This document shows, one piece after another, positions 55,076 to 62,814 of a stretch of DNA of 64,000 nt. Position 1 is the first letter of the stretch. Each line of letters starts with the position of its first letter. The DNA is taken from the NCBI GenBank assembly GCA_963728855.1, contig CAVSLN010000013.1, positions 1 to 64,000 on the forward strand, in the 5' to 3' direction. Origin of the DNA: AC-43 sp963728855 (GTDB lineage: Bacteria > Actinomycetota > Actinomycetes > Mycobacteriales > Micromonosporaceae). Position numbers and translations under genes: made by a program. The notes below the pieces were generated by a model that was not told the DNA's origin, searched no databases, and saw only the letters and a program-made list of their open reading frames with translations.

Positions 55076-56035
55076 CTAACCGGCGTCGCGGCGGGCGCGG
55101 GCGCGCCGCTTCCCCTCGTGCATCGCCTGGACCCGGGCGATCGGGATGGTATGGCCCTCGGCGACCAGGTCGGCGGGCAACCGTTGGGGCCGCGGCAGGT
55201 GGGCCGTCCACGGGTCCCGGTCGGCGACCAGGCGCGCCGCCGTCCGTACCGTGAAGTCGGCCGGCGCCACCCGGTCCAGCTCGTCCCACGCCACCGGGAA
55301 CGACACCGGCGTACCCGGCCGCACGCGTGGGCTGTACACCGCGACGACCGTCGCGCCGCCGGCCCGGGTCGAGTCGAGGAACACCTTGCCGCCGCGGTCC
55401 TCCCGGATGAAGGCGGTGGTGGCGAGCGCGGGGTCGAGGCGCTCCGCCCGCACGGCCAGCGCCCGGGTCGCCGCGGCCACGTCCTCGATCGACGCCGATA
55501 CATCGACGGGTACGAACACGTGCAGCCCCTTGGCCCCGCTGGTCTTCACGGCTCCGGCGAGGCCGGCGTCGGCCAGCGCCTGCCGGACCAGCGCAGCCGC
55601 GCCGACCGCCATCCGGAACGCGTCGGCGGACGGCGGGTCGAGGTCGAGCACGAGGTGCGTCGGGCGGTCCCAGCGGTCGGCGTGGCTGAGCGTCGGGTGG
55701 TACTCGACGGCACGCTGGTTGGCGAACCACAGGAGGGTACGGCGGTCGTTGCACAGCGCGTACGACACCTCCCGGTGGGAGCTCTCGGCCCACAGCGGCA
55801 CCGTCCGTACCCACTCCGGGGTGTACTTCGGCACGTTCTTCTGCATGAAGGGCGCCTGTCCGCGCAGCACCCGTACCACCGACAGGGGCCGGTCGTGCAG
55901 CACCGGGATGATCCGGTCCCGTACCGCGTCGAGGTAGTCCACCAGGTCCCGCTTGCTCGCGCCCGCCCCGTCGAACAGCGCAGTGTCGAGGTTGGTCAGG
56001 GACACCCCGTCGCGCACCTCGTCGTTGCCGCCCAC
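55076..56035 (-). CDS. LigD-type DNA polymerase/primase (NHEJ polymerase domain)
   Basis: 319 residues matching the stand-alone polymerase domain of bacterial LigD: VPKYTPEWVRTVPLWAES, LLWFANQRAVEYHPTLSHAD, THLVLDLDPPSADAFRMAVG (catalytic D-L-D), KTSGAKGLHVFVPV and KVFLDSTRAGGATVVAVYSP with RVRPGTPVSFPV. It fills ends during non-homologous end joining, adding nucleotides or ribonucleotides. Ku and the ligase domain are not in the window, so partners must be elsewhere. The start is GTG at 56035. It is placed directly upstream of ureA, 40 bases apart, and 4 bases after the membrane protein gene, so it may be in the same transcript. Confidence 0.92.
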   Translation of the reverse strand: MGGNDEVRDGVSLTNLDTALFDGAGASKRDLVDYLDAVRDRIIPVLHDRPLSVVRVLRGQAPFMQKNVPKYTPEWVRTVPLWAESSHREVSYALCNDRRTLLWFANQRAVEYHPTLSHADRWDRPTHLVLDLDPPSADAFRMAVGAAALVRQALADAGLAGAVKTSGAKGLHVFVPVDVSASIEDVAAATRALAVRAERLDPALATTAFIREDRGGKVFLDSTRAGGATVVAVYSPRVRPGTPVSFPVAWDELDRVAPADFTVRTAARLVADRDPWTAHLPRPQRLPADLVAEGHTIPIARVQAMHEGKRRARARRDAG

Positions 56036-56039
56036 CCGG

Positions 56040-56489
56040 TCACTCTCCCACGGCGGCGGGCCCGGTGCCGAGCTCTCCGCGCAGCCGGAACAGGTACGCG
56101 CGGACCTCACGCCGGCACAGGTCGGCGAGGATCCACCCGGTGAGCGCCGCGTACAGCAGCACGAGAAGAGTCCCAACCAGTCCGAAGGCGACCGCCTGCA
56201 CGATGACGAAGATCACCGCCGCCTCGATGGCGAGGATGACCGGGTACGCCCAGAACCAGCCGCGCCGCAGGAGCCGGGCGCACAAGGGTAGGGCCACCGC
56301 GATCCCGACGAGCAGCAACGCCATCCGAAGCAGCTGGTCGACGAAGTGGTGGGCGAGACGGATATTGCTGAAGGTGCCGGCGACGATGAGCACCACCAGC
56401 AGCCCGAGCAGCGTCAGGTGCATCTGGAACCACAGCAGGATGCGCAACTGCTCGACGAGCCGGGGACGTTCGGGTCTGGGCTTCCGCAC
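56040..56489 (-). CDS. Four-helix membrane protein, hypothetical
   Basis: 149 residues with a basic N-terminus (VRKPRPERPRLVEQL) and four hydrophobic helices: FQMHLTLLGLLVVLIVAGTF, LRMALLLVGIAVALPLCARL, WAYPVILAIEAAVIFVIVQA and VGTLLVLLYAALTGWILADL. It ends with a soluble tail (REVRAYLFRLRGELG). The topology is common in small actinomycete hypothetical proteins; no function can be assigned. The start is GTG at 56489. Its stop lies four bases before the LigD-type start. Confidence 0.7.
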   Translation of the reverse strand: MRKPRPERPRLVEQLRILLWFQMHLTLLGLLVVLIVAGTFSNIRLAHHFVDQLLRMALLLVGIAVALPLCARLLRRGWFWAYPVILAIEAAVIFVIVQAVAFGLVGTLLVLLYAALTGWILADLCRREVRAYLFRLRGELGTGPAAVGE

Positions 56490-56622
56490 GCCAGGCAGGT
56501 TAGCCGAGCGCGGGCGGCCGGTGGGCCCGGTCACTCCGGTCCCGTACCCGCTCGGCGGGCGCACCATCACAGGCCACCCCGGATTTCCACGACCCGAACC
56601 GGGTCGAGGTACCGGCCGGCGC
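56490..56622. other. Intergenic gap
   Basis: No gene is recognised in this stretch, which separates the membrane protein gene from the small Cys-rich gene. Confidence 0.4.
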
Positions 56623-56880
56623 TCACCAGTCGTTGCCGGTTGCCCAACCCGGCCCGTCGCCTCCGGCGGCGCTGCCCGCCGGTGACGGTGGTTGGCAGGT
56701 CCGGCCGGGGCACATGACGCACCGGGGTGCCTCACCGGACCGGTCAGCCGGGTGCCCGATCGACGAATGGCCGCACACGTCGCACCGCGTGGGTATGCCG
56801 AAGATGTCAGCGCCGAACGGGCCGCTCACCGCGATACCGGTCCGGTGCTCCCGGTCTGGCCGCTGGGGACAGTCAGGCAT
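56623..56880 (-). CDS. Small Cys-rich (zinc-ribbon-like) protein
   Basis: About 85 residues with two Cys pairs: PTRCDVCGHSSIGHPAD and RCVMCPGRTCQPP. The order C-x2-C...C-x2-C-x4-C with a conserved H in GHSSIGH suggests a metal-binding knuckle. The start is ATG at 56880, ten bases after the stop of the upstream small gene, so the two are in one operon. It runs divergently from copA, 258 bases away. No family name is known to me; a metal-related role is only suggested by position and composition. Confidence 0.55.
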   Translation of the reverse strand: MPDCPQRPDREHRTGIAVSGPFGADIFGIPTRCDVCGHSSIGHPADRSGEAPRCVMCPGRTCQPPSPAGSAAGGDGPGWATGNDW

Positions 56881-56890
56881 CGGACGACCG

Positions 56891-57037
56891 TCATCGCGGC
56901 GGGATCAGGCCGAGCCTGATGTCCCCGCGGGCGCCGGGGCAGGGCCACCGCCTCCCGCAGACCTCGCACCGGTCGGCGAGCCTGTCGCGCAGCCAGCGCG
57001 CCCAGCGCGGGCGCCATTCACGGACGTCCATCGGCAT
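56891..57037 (-). CDS. Tiny Cys-containing ORF, putative metal-binding peptide
   Basis: 48 residues, MPMDVREWRPRWARWLRDRL followed by RCEVCGRRWPC and PGARGDIRLGLIPPR. It has C-x2-C-x5-C. The start is the ATG at 57037 with GAGGAG eight bases before it; an upstream ATG at 57043 is too close to the ribosome site. The frame ends in TGA at 56891, ten bases before the next small gene. It is divergent from copA with only 101 bases between starts, so a shared metal-responsive promoter is possible. No database family is recalled. Confidence 0.55.
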   Translation of the reverse strand: MPMDVREWRPRWARWLRDRLADRCEVCGRRWPCPGARGDIRLGLIPPR

Positions 57038-57111
57038 AATCATCTCCTCGGCTCAGCGGCGTCTGCTTTGTAGAGCGGCGGGTGGCCCCGTGCGGTTACA
57101 CAGCGGCGGCC

Positions 57112-57128
57112 ATACCCACCGGGGGTAT
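57112..57128. promoter_or_regulatory. CsoR-type copper operator overlapping the copA promoter
   Basis: ATACCCACCGGGGGTAT is a near-perfect palindrome (two mismatched symmetry positions) of the CsoR box type, T-A-C-C-C...G-G-G-T-A. It overlaps the -10 hexamer TATACT (57126-57131). Binding of the copper sensor would block transcription until Cu(I) binds. No csoR gene is in the window. Confidence 0.8.
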
Positions 57129-57138
57129 ACTGGCGAGT

Positions 57139-59328
57139 ATGGGCGTCGAGGCGCTGCCTGCGGGTACCGGCCGGGTCGAGCTGGAGATCGGCGGGATGAC
57201 CTGTGCCTCCTGCGCGGCCCGGATCGAGAAGAAGCTCAACCGCCTCGACGGCGTCACCGCCACGGTTAACTTCGCCACCGAACGGGCCACGGTCATCCAT
57301 CCCGCCACCGTGAACACGGCCGACCTCACCGCGGCCGTCGAGCGCACGGGCTACACCGCCCGGGTGGCGGCGCAACACAAGCGGGCCAGCCGCGACGAAC
57401 CGGCGGGCCTGCGCGCCCGTTTGCTGGTGAGCGCGATCCTCGCCCTCCCGGTGATAGCGACCTCGATGGTGCCGGCGCTGAACGTCCACAGTGGACAGTG
57501 GGTCGCGGCGGTGCTCACGGTGGCCGTCGTCGGGTACGGCGGCTGGCCGTTCCACCGGGCCGCCTGGACCAACCTGCGGCACGGCGCGGCGACCATGGAC
57601 ACCCTCATCTCGCTGGGCACGCTGGCCGCGTTCGGCTGGTCGGTGGTCGCGCTGCCGCTCGGCCAGCCGACGTACCTCGAGGTGGCCGCGACGGTGACCG
57701 TCTTCATCCTGGCCGGCCGGTACCTGGAGGCGCGCGCCAAGCGCCGGGCCGGCGCAGCCCTGCGCGCGCTGCTGGAGTTGGGCGCCAAGGACGTCGCGGT
57801 GCTGAGAACGCCGACCGGGCGCCGCTCCGACAAGCTACGCGGCGAGCGAACGCACGGCGAGCGCGAGGAGCGGATCCCGGTCGAACGGCTCGCCGTCGGG
57901 GACCGGTTCGTGGTCCGGCCCGGCGAGAAGGTGGCCACCGACGGCATCGTCGAGGACGGTACGTCCACAGTGGACACAAGCCTGCTGACGGGCGAGTCAG
58001 TGCCGGTGGAGGTCGTCCCGGGTACGCCCGTCACCGGGGCCACGGTCAACGTGCAGGGCCGGCTCGTCGTACGGGCCACCCGGGTCGGTACGGACACCCA
58101 GCTGGCCCAGATGGCGCGCCTGGTCGAGGAGGCGCAGTCGGGGAAGGCCGCCGTCCAGCGCCTCGCCGACCGGGTCTCCGCCGTGTTCGTACCCGTCGTG
58201 ATCGTCCTCGCGCTGGCCACCCTCGGCGCGTGGCTGGTTCTCGGGCGACCCGCCGCCGCGGCGTTCACCGCCACGGTGGCGGTGCTCATCATCGCCTGCC
58301 CGTGCGCGCTCGGCCTGGCGACGCCGACCGCGCTGCTCGTCGGGACCGGACGCGGCGCCCAGCTCGGCATCCTCATCAAGGGCCCCGAGGTGCTGGAGTC
58401 CACCCGCCGCGTCGACACCGTGCTGCTCGACAAGACCGGTACGGTCACCACCGGCCGGATGGCGCTCACCGGAGTCACCACCACCGCCGGTGTCGACGGG
58501 GCCGAGGCGCTCCGGCTGGCCGGCGCGCTCGAACACGCGTCCGAACACCCGATCGCCCGCGCCATCGCGGCCGGCGTCGACGAGCCGCCTCCGGTCGACG
58601 AGTTCACCAACGTCGAAGGGCTCGGGGTGACCGGGGTCGTCGACGGCCGTACGGTCACGGTCGGCCGGCCGCAACTGCTCGCCGGGCGCGGGCTCACCCT
58701 CCCCCGGGACCTGCGGGATGTGGAGACGGCGGGGCAGACCACCGTCGCGGTCGGCTGGGACGGCCAGGTACGCGCGCTGCTCACCGTGGCCGACACCGTG
58801 AAGGAGACCAGCGCGGCCGCGGTAGCGGCGCTGCGCGACCTCGGGCTGCGGCCGGTGCTGCTGACCGGTGACCGCGGCGCGGTCGCCCGCGCGGTGGCCG
58901 CGCAGGTCGGAATCGACGAGGTCATCGCCGAGGTGCTGCCGGCCGGCAAGGTCGACGTCATCAAGCGGCTGCAGGAACAGGGCCGGGTGGTGGCCATGGT
59001 CGGCGACGGCGTCAACGACGCCGCGGCCCTGGCGCAGGCCGACCTGAGCCTGGCGATGGGCACCGGTACGGACGCCGCGATCGAGGCCGCCGACCTCACC
59101 CTGGTACGGGGCGACCTGCGCGTGGCCGCCGACGCGGTCCGGCTGTCGCGCGCCACTCTCCGTACCATCAAAGGGAACCTCTTCTGGGCCTTCGCCTACA
59201 ACGTCGCCGCTCTCCCCCTGGCCGCGCTCGGGCTCCTCAGCCCGATGGTCGCCGGCGCCGCGATGGCGCTCTCCTCGGTCTTCGTCGTCACCAACAGCCT
59301 GCGGCTGCGCCGGTTCACCTCCGCGTAA
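57139..59328 (+). CDS. copA: CopA, P1B-type copper-exporting ATPase
   Basis: 729 residues. One heavy-metal-associated domain (GMTCASCAARIEKKLNRLDG), the TGES actuator motif (LLTGESVPV), the metal site CPC in TM6 (IIACPCALGLATPTA), the phosphorylation motif DKTGTVTTG, the HP motif (SEHPIARAI) and the hinge GDGVNDAAALAQADLS are all present. It pumps Cu(I) out. The ATG at 57139 follows TATACT by seven bases, so the mRNA is probably leaderless; the CsoR box at 57112-57128 overlaps the -10, so expression should be copper-induced. An in-frame GTG at 57082 lies upstream of the operator and would be nonsensical. Confidence 0.95.
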   Translation: MGVEALPAGTGRVELEIGGMTCASCAARIEKKLNRLDGVTATVNFATERATVIHPATVNTADLTAAVERTGYTARVAAQHKRASRDEPAGLRARLLVSAILALPVIATSMVPALNVHSGQWVAAVLTVAVVGYGGWPFHRAAWTNLRHGAATMDTLISLGTLAAFGWSVVALPLGQPTYLEVAATVTVFILAGRYLEARAKRRAGAALRALLELGAKDVAVLRTPTGRRSDKLRGERTHGEREERIPVERLAVGDRFVVRPGEKVATDGIVEDGTSTVDTSLLTGESVPVEVVPGTPVTGATVNVQGRLVVRATRVGTDTQLAQMARLVEEAQSGKAAVQRLADRVSAVFVPVVIVLALATLGAWLVLGRPAAAAFTATVAVLIIACPCALGLATPTALLVGTGRGAQLGILIKGPEVLESTRRVDTVLLDKTGTVTTGRMALTGVTTTAGVDGAEALRLAGALEHASEHPIARAIAAGVDEPPPVDEFTNVEGLGVTGVVDGRTVTVGRPQLLAGRGLTLPRDLRDVETAGQTTVAVGWDGQVRALLTVADTVKETSAAAVAALRDLGLRPVLLTGDRGAVARAVAAQVGIDEVIAEVLPAGKVDVIKRLQEQGRVVAMVGDGVNDAAALAQADLSLAMGTGTDAAIEAADLTLVRGDLRVAADAVRLSRATLRTIKGNLFWAFAYNVAALPLAALGLLSPMVAGAAMALSSVFVVTNSLRLRRFTSA

Positions 59329-59435
59329 CGTCGACCCGTGACCGGTCCAGCTGTGACCGCGTCCACACCCGCGTTCACGTGGGCCACACCTGAGGCGGGG
59401 CAAGCGTTTCCCGGGGCGCGGTAGCGTGCCCGGAC
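59329..59435. other. Intergenic with possible leaderless promoter
   Basis: The sequence TAGCGT at 59422-59427 lies eight bases before the GTG at 59436, matching a -10 for leaderless initiation. No other site is recognised. Confidence 0.4.
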
Positions 59436-60581
59436 GTGCTGGCTCTCCTCGTCGCCGTACCGGTGTCGGTCGCGTCGTGCTGGTGCTACGCCGCGGCGGC
59501 GGTACGGCAGGAGCGGCTGGCCAGCGAGGCGGCCGGTTCCCTCGCCCGCGCACCGTGGTGGCGCGCCGTGGTGTTGACGTGCCTCGGCGCCGGGCTGCAC
59601 GTACTGGCGCTGCGGTTCGGGCCGCTGTCGGTCGTACAGCCGCTGGGTGCGTTGACGTTGGTGTTCGCTGTGCCGCTGTCCGCGGCGGTGGGCGGGCGGC
59701 CCCGGTCACCGGCCGAGCGGCGGGGTGCGGTACTCACCGTCGCCGGGCTGGCCGGGCTGCTGCTCCTGTCCGGGTCGGCGGCGCCCCACCATGTCCTCGG
59801 CACGCGGACCGCACTCTGGGTCGGCGGGGTCACCGTACTCCTCGTCGTCCTGGTCACCTCGACCCGCGCGGGCCTGGCCTACGCCGCGGCGTCCGGGGTC
59901 GCCTCCGGCGTCGCGTCCGCGCTGACCCAGACCGTCGCCGTGTCGTTCGGCAGCCGCGGCTGGGCGGCTGCGCTGACGCCGACCGCGGCGCTGGTGGCGG
60001 TGCTGGCGATCACCGGGCTGCTGCTGTCGCAGGCCGGTTACCGCGTCGGGCTGGGCGCCCCGCTCGCCGTGCTCACCATCGCGAACCCGCTGGCGGCCGG
60101 GACGATCGGCATCGCGCTGCTGGGCGAACGTTTCACCGCGGGCGTACCGGGTACCGCCCTCGCCCTCGCCTGCGCCGGCCTGGCCGCGCGGGGGGTCGCG
60201 GTGCTCGCCGTCAACGGTGATGCCCCGCTACCCGACGAGGCCGAGGACGGCCCAGCCACGGTCGGGGAAGCCGGCCGCCTCGGCCACCCGGGCGGACGCC
60301 AGGTTGGCCGGGTCGTGCAGGTACGTGGCGACCGCACCGCCGTCGACGATCCGGCGCGCGGCCCGCGCGACGAGCTGCCGGGCCAGGCCCCGGCCCCGGG
60401 CCTCGGGCGTGGTGCCGACCGAGAGCTCCTGGCCATACCGGTCGTGCCGCTTGATGCCGACGCCGGCCAGGTAGTCGCCGGACTCCGGGTCAAGCGCGAG
60501 GAGCACCTCGCCGCCGAAGACGCGCAGCCAGTCCGGGACGACCGGGTCGTCGGCGGGTACCCAGATCCCGGCATCCGGTAA
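59436..60581 (+). CDS. EamA/DMT-like transporter with antisense-overlapping tail
   Basis: Residues 1-265 are an integral membrane protein with about nine to ten helices of EamA/DMT type: MLALLVAVPVSVASCWCYAA, RAVVLTCLGAGLHVLALRFG (G-P-L-S-V-V-Q-P-L-G-A-L), TVAGLAGLLLLSG and GVASGVASALTQTVAVSFGS. After RGVAVLAVNG (near 60220) the remaining 115 residues are hydrophilic and run opposite to the acetyltransferase gene; no family match remains. Either the stop codon was lost or a frameshift moved the end. The start is GTG at 59436 with a leaderless-type -10. Substrate unknown. Confidence 0.78.
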   Translation: MLALLVAVPVSVASCWCYAAAAVRQERLASEAAGSLARAPWWRAVVLTCLGAGLHVLALRFGPLSVVQPLGALTLVFAVPLSAAVGGRPRSPAERRGAVLTVAGLAGLLLLSGSAAPHHVLGTRTALWVGGVTVLLVVLVTSTRAGLAYAAASGVASGVASALTQTVAVSFGSRGWAAALTPTAALVAVLAITGLLLSQAGYRVGLGAPLAVLTIANPLAAGTIGIALLGERFTAGVPGTALALACAGLAARGVAVLAVNGDAPLPDEAEDGPATVGEAGRLGHPGGRQVGRVVQVRGDRTAVDDPARGPRDELPGQAPAPGLGRGADRELLAIPVVPLDADAGQVVAGLRVKREEHLAAEDAQPVRDDRVVGGYPDPGIR

Positions 60582-60929
60582 CGGCGCCGGCTCGACGCTC
60601 CACCGGAACACGCCCTGGTACACCAACGCGCCGGGCCGCCCGATCACCCCGGGCAGGCCGGCGAGGAGCCGGTCGGGCGAGCCGTTGGCGAGAGCGCGGG
60701 CCGCGTCGGCATGACGAGGGGGTACGGACAGCACGCCCGACTCGGCCGTACTGACCCCGATCACCGGGTGCACCCGGCCGTCCCAGCCGGGCCGCTCCCG
60801 CCCCGGCGACCCGACCACGTACAGGCCGGGTCCGGGCGCCGGCCACTGCCCCAGCCACTCCCGCAGGTGGCTCGCCAGTCGCTGCTCCACCCCCGGCCCC
60901 CTTCCGGTCCGTCTCAGCACAGCATCCAC
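60228..60929 (-). CDS. GNAT-family N-acetyltransferase
   Basis: 233 residues. A poorly conserved N-terminal domain (residues 1-120) precedes a GNAT core with GDYLAGVGIKRHDRYGQELS, the acetyl-CoA motif TTPEARGRGLARQLVARAAR (Q/R-x-x-G-x-G/A) and YLHDPANLASARVAEAAGFP. It acetylates an unknown amine substrate. The start may be the ATG at 60929 or the GTG at 60920, which has a better spacing from GGAGG. The 3' end lies inside the transporter ORF on the opposite strand (about 350 bases of overlap). Confidence 0.85.
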   Translation of the reverse strand: MDAVLRRTGRGPGVEQRLASHLREWLGQWPAPGPGLYVVGSPGRERPGWDGRVHPVIGVSTAESGVLSVPPRHADAARALANGSPDRLLAGLPGVIGRPGALVYQGVFRWSVEPAPLPDAGIWVPADDPVVPDWLRVFGGEVLLALDPESGDYLAGVGIKRHDRYGQELSVGTTPEARGRGLARQLVARAARRIVDGGAVATYLHDPANLASARVAEAAGFPDRGWAVLGLVG

Positions 60930-61120
60930 CTCCGTTCCCGTTCCGCCAGCCCCGGGACCGAGCGGCAGGGGGTGACGGGTTCGCGGTACTCACCTCATGT
61001 GTTCTTACACATCTGCCGAGTAGCGCCGGGCAAGCATATGGCCGCTCCGCGATGCGACCGGAGTCACTGCCGCCGCCGGCTGCGGCGCCAGGGGTGGCGC
61101 GCGGTCCTCACACTGGGCAC
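60930..61120. other. Divergent promoter region
   Basis: About 190 bases between the GNAT gene and the TIGR04222 gene. It probably holds promoters for both. No operator is recognised. Confidence 0.4.
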
Positions 61121-61996
61121 ATGTTGACGTTGGCCGATGACACGTGGGGCATTCCCGGCCCCCAGTTCCTGCAGATCTACCTGATCGCGGCGGTGGGGGC
61201 GGTCGTCCTCGCCGTACTGCTGCGGACCATGGTCACCCGGGGCTCCGGGTCCCGGGACGCGCAGCTGTCCCCGACCGAGGTGGCCTACCTGGCCGGCGGA
61301 CCGACGCGAGCGGTACAGGCCGCTGTCGCGGCGCTGCGGGCGGCCGGGGCGGTCGACGCCGGGCCGGACAGCACGCTGCTCGCCACGCGTGGGTATCCGG
61401 GCGGCGACGAGCTGACCTACGCGGTGCACGGCGCGCTGGGACTCCGGGTCACCCTCTCCGTGCTGCCACACGACACCGGCGTCGCCACGGCGTTGAACCG
61501 GATGCGGGACCGGCTGGTCCAGGCCGGCGTCCTGCTGTCCGGCGGGCAACGGGGTACGGCGCGGGCGACGGCCCTGCTCGTGTTCGCCGTCACCGGGCTC
61601 GGGATCGCCCGCATCGCGGCGGGCGTCGCCAACCACAAGGCGATCGGCTTTCTGGTCGTGCTGATCCTACCGACGTTCCTGGTCGGGCTGCTGGTGCTGC
61701 GCGTCCCGCGGGCCAGCCGGGTCGGCCGCCGGGCCGTCGCGCGCCACCGGCGAGCCGCGCGCTACCTCGCTCCGCGCAGCAAGCCGGCCTGGTCGACCTA
61801 CGGGATGCAGGGCGCCGCGCTCGGCGTGGCGCTTTACGGCACGGCCGCGCTGTGGGCCGCCGACCCGGCCTTCGCCGCGGCGTCCAGGGTCCCGGTCCCG
61901 AGCTCGAGTTCCGGGGACAGCGACGGCGGGAGCGACGGCGGTGGCGGCGGCGACGGTGGCGGCGGCGGGTGCGGCGGTGGTGGGTGCGGCGGATGA
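61121..61996 (+). CDS. TIGR04222-family membrane protein with Gly/Cys-rich C-terminal tail
   Basis: 291 residues. After a membrane helix (FLQIYLIAAVGAVVLAVLLR) comes the cytosolic TIGR04222 domain (SPTEVAYLAGGPTRAVQAAV; TLLATRGYPGGDELTYAVHG), then two central helices (ATALLVFAVTGLGIARIAAG; AIGFLVVLILPTFLVGLLVL) and a hydrophobic segment near 250. The C-terminus is a low-complexity tail with two Cys among Gly, GGGGGCGGGGCGG. This tail is the likely site of modification by the adjacent MNIO enzyme. The ATG at 61121 is my choice; the frame is open further upstream without similarity. Its stop overlaps the next gene (ATGA). Confidence 0.85.
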   Translation: MLTLADDTWGIPGPQFLQIYLIAAVGAVVLAVLLRTMVTRGSGSRDAQLSPTEVAYLAGGPTRAVQAAVAALRAAGAVDAGPDSTLLATRGYPGGDELTYAVHGALGLRVTLSVLPHDTGVATALNRMRDRLVQAGVLLSGGQRGTARATALLVFAVTGLGIARIAAGVANHKAIGFLVVLILPTFLVGLLVLRVPRASRVGRRAVARHRRAARYLAPRSKPAWSTYGMQGAALGVALYGTAALWAADPAFAAASRVPVPSSSSGDSDGGSDGGGGGDGGGGGCGGGGCGG

Positions 61997-62814
61997 CCCG
62001 GCAGCGGTACGGCGTCGGAGTCGGCTGGCGCCCGCAGATCTCCGGTTTCCTCGCGGGGCTGCCGGGGCTGCGGTTCACCGAGGTGATCGCCGAGTCCCTC
62101 CCGCGCCGGGGCGGCCCGCCCGAGGCGCTGGCCGAGCTGGTCGCCCGTGACGTCACGGTGGTACCGCACGGAGTGGCCCTGTCACTGGGCTCCGCCACGC
62201 CCGTCGAGCCGGCGCGGGTGGCGCACCTGGCCCGCTGCGCCGAGCTGGTCCGGGCTCCGCTGGTGAGCGAGCACATCGCGTACGTACGCGCCGGCGGGAT
62301 GGAGGCCGGGCACCTGCTGCCGTTGCCGCGCACCAGGGAGGCGGTCGGCGCGATCGTGGCCAACGTGCGCCGTACCCAGGCGGAGCTGCCCGTACCGCTG
62401 GCGCTGGAACCGATAGCGGCGCTGTTCGACTGGCCGGACCCGGAGCTGTCCGAGGCGGACTTCCTCACCGCGATCCTCGACCGGACCGGCGCGCTGCTCC
62501 TCCTCGACGTCGCGAACGTCTACGCCAACGCCCGCAACCGGGGCGAGGACCCGTACGCGCTCCTCGACCGGCTGCCGCTCGACCGGGTCGCGTACGTCCA
62601 CGTGGCCGGCGGAGCGGAGCACGACGGGCTCTACCACGACACGCACACCGACCGTACGCCGGCCGAGGTGCTCGACCTCGTCGCCGCCCTCTGCGAGCGG
62701 CACCGCCCACCCGCGCTGATGCTGGAGCGCGACGGCCACTACCCCGCCGACGACGAGCTGCGTACCGAGCTGGACGCGATCGCGGCGGCCGCACGGGAGC
62801 CGGTGATCACGTGA
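61993..62814 (+). CDS. DUF692/MNIO-family multinuclear iron oxidative enzyme
   Basis: 273 residues of the DUF692 (MNIO) family, TIM-barrel enzymes with two or three irons that oxidise Cys residues of peptides (for example MbnB, TglH, BufB). Putative ligands: VTVVPHGVALSLG, LVSEHIAYVR, LALEPIAALF (family consensus E-N here is E-P), LLDVANVYANARN, VAYVHVAG, YHDTHTDRTPAEV and LMLERDGHYP. The fold order is complete, so it should be active. It starts with an ATG overlapping the TGA of the TIGR04222 gene and ends overlapping the start of the partner gene, so all three are coupled. Confidence 0.9.
   Translation: MTRQRYGVGVGWRPQISGFLAGLPGLRFTEVIAESLPRRGGPPEALAELVARDVTVVPHGVALSLGSATPVEPARVAHLARCAELVRAPLVSEHIAYVRAGGMEAGHLLPLPRTREAVGAIVANVRRTQAELPVPLALEPIAALFDWPDPELSEADFLTAILDRTGALLLLDVANVYANARNRGEDPYALLDRLPLDRVAYVHVAGGAEHDGLYHDTHTDRTPAEVLDLVAALCERHRPPALMLERDGHYPADDELRTELDAIAAAAREPVIT

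Noticed and set aside
53810..56143. A 777-codon plus-strand frame opposite ureC, ureB, ureA and the LigD-type gene
   Set aside because: The opposite strand carries textbook urease subunits, so this frame is a shadow.
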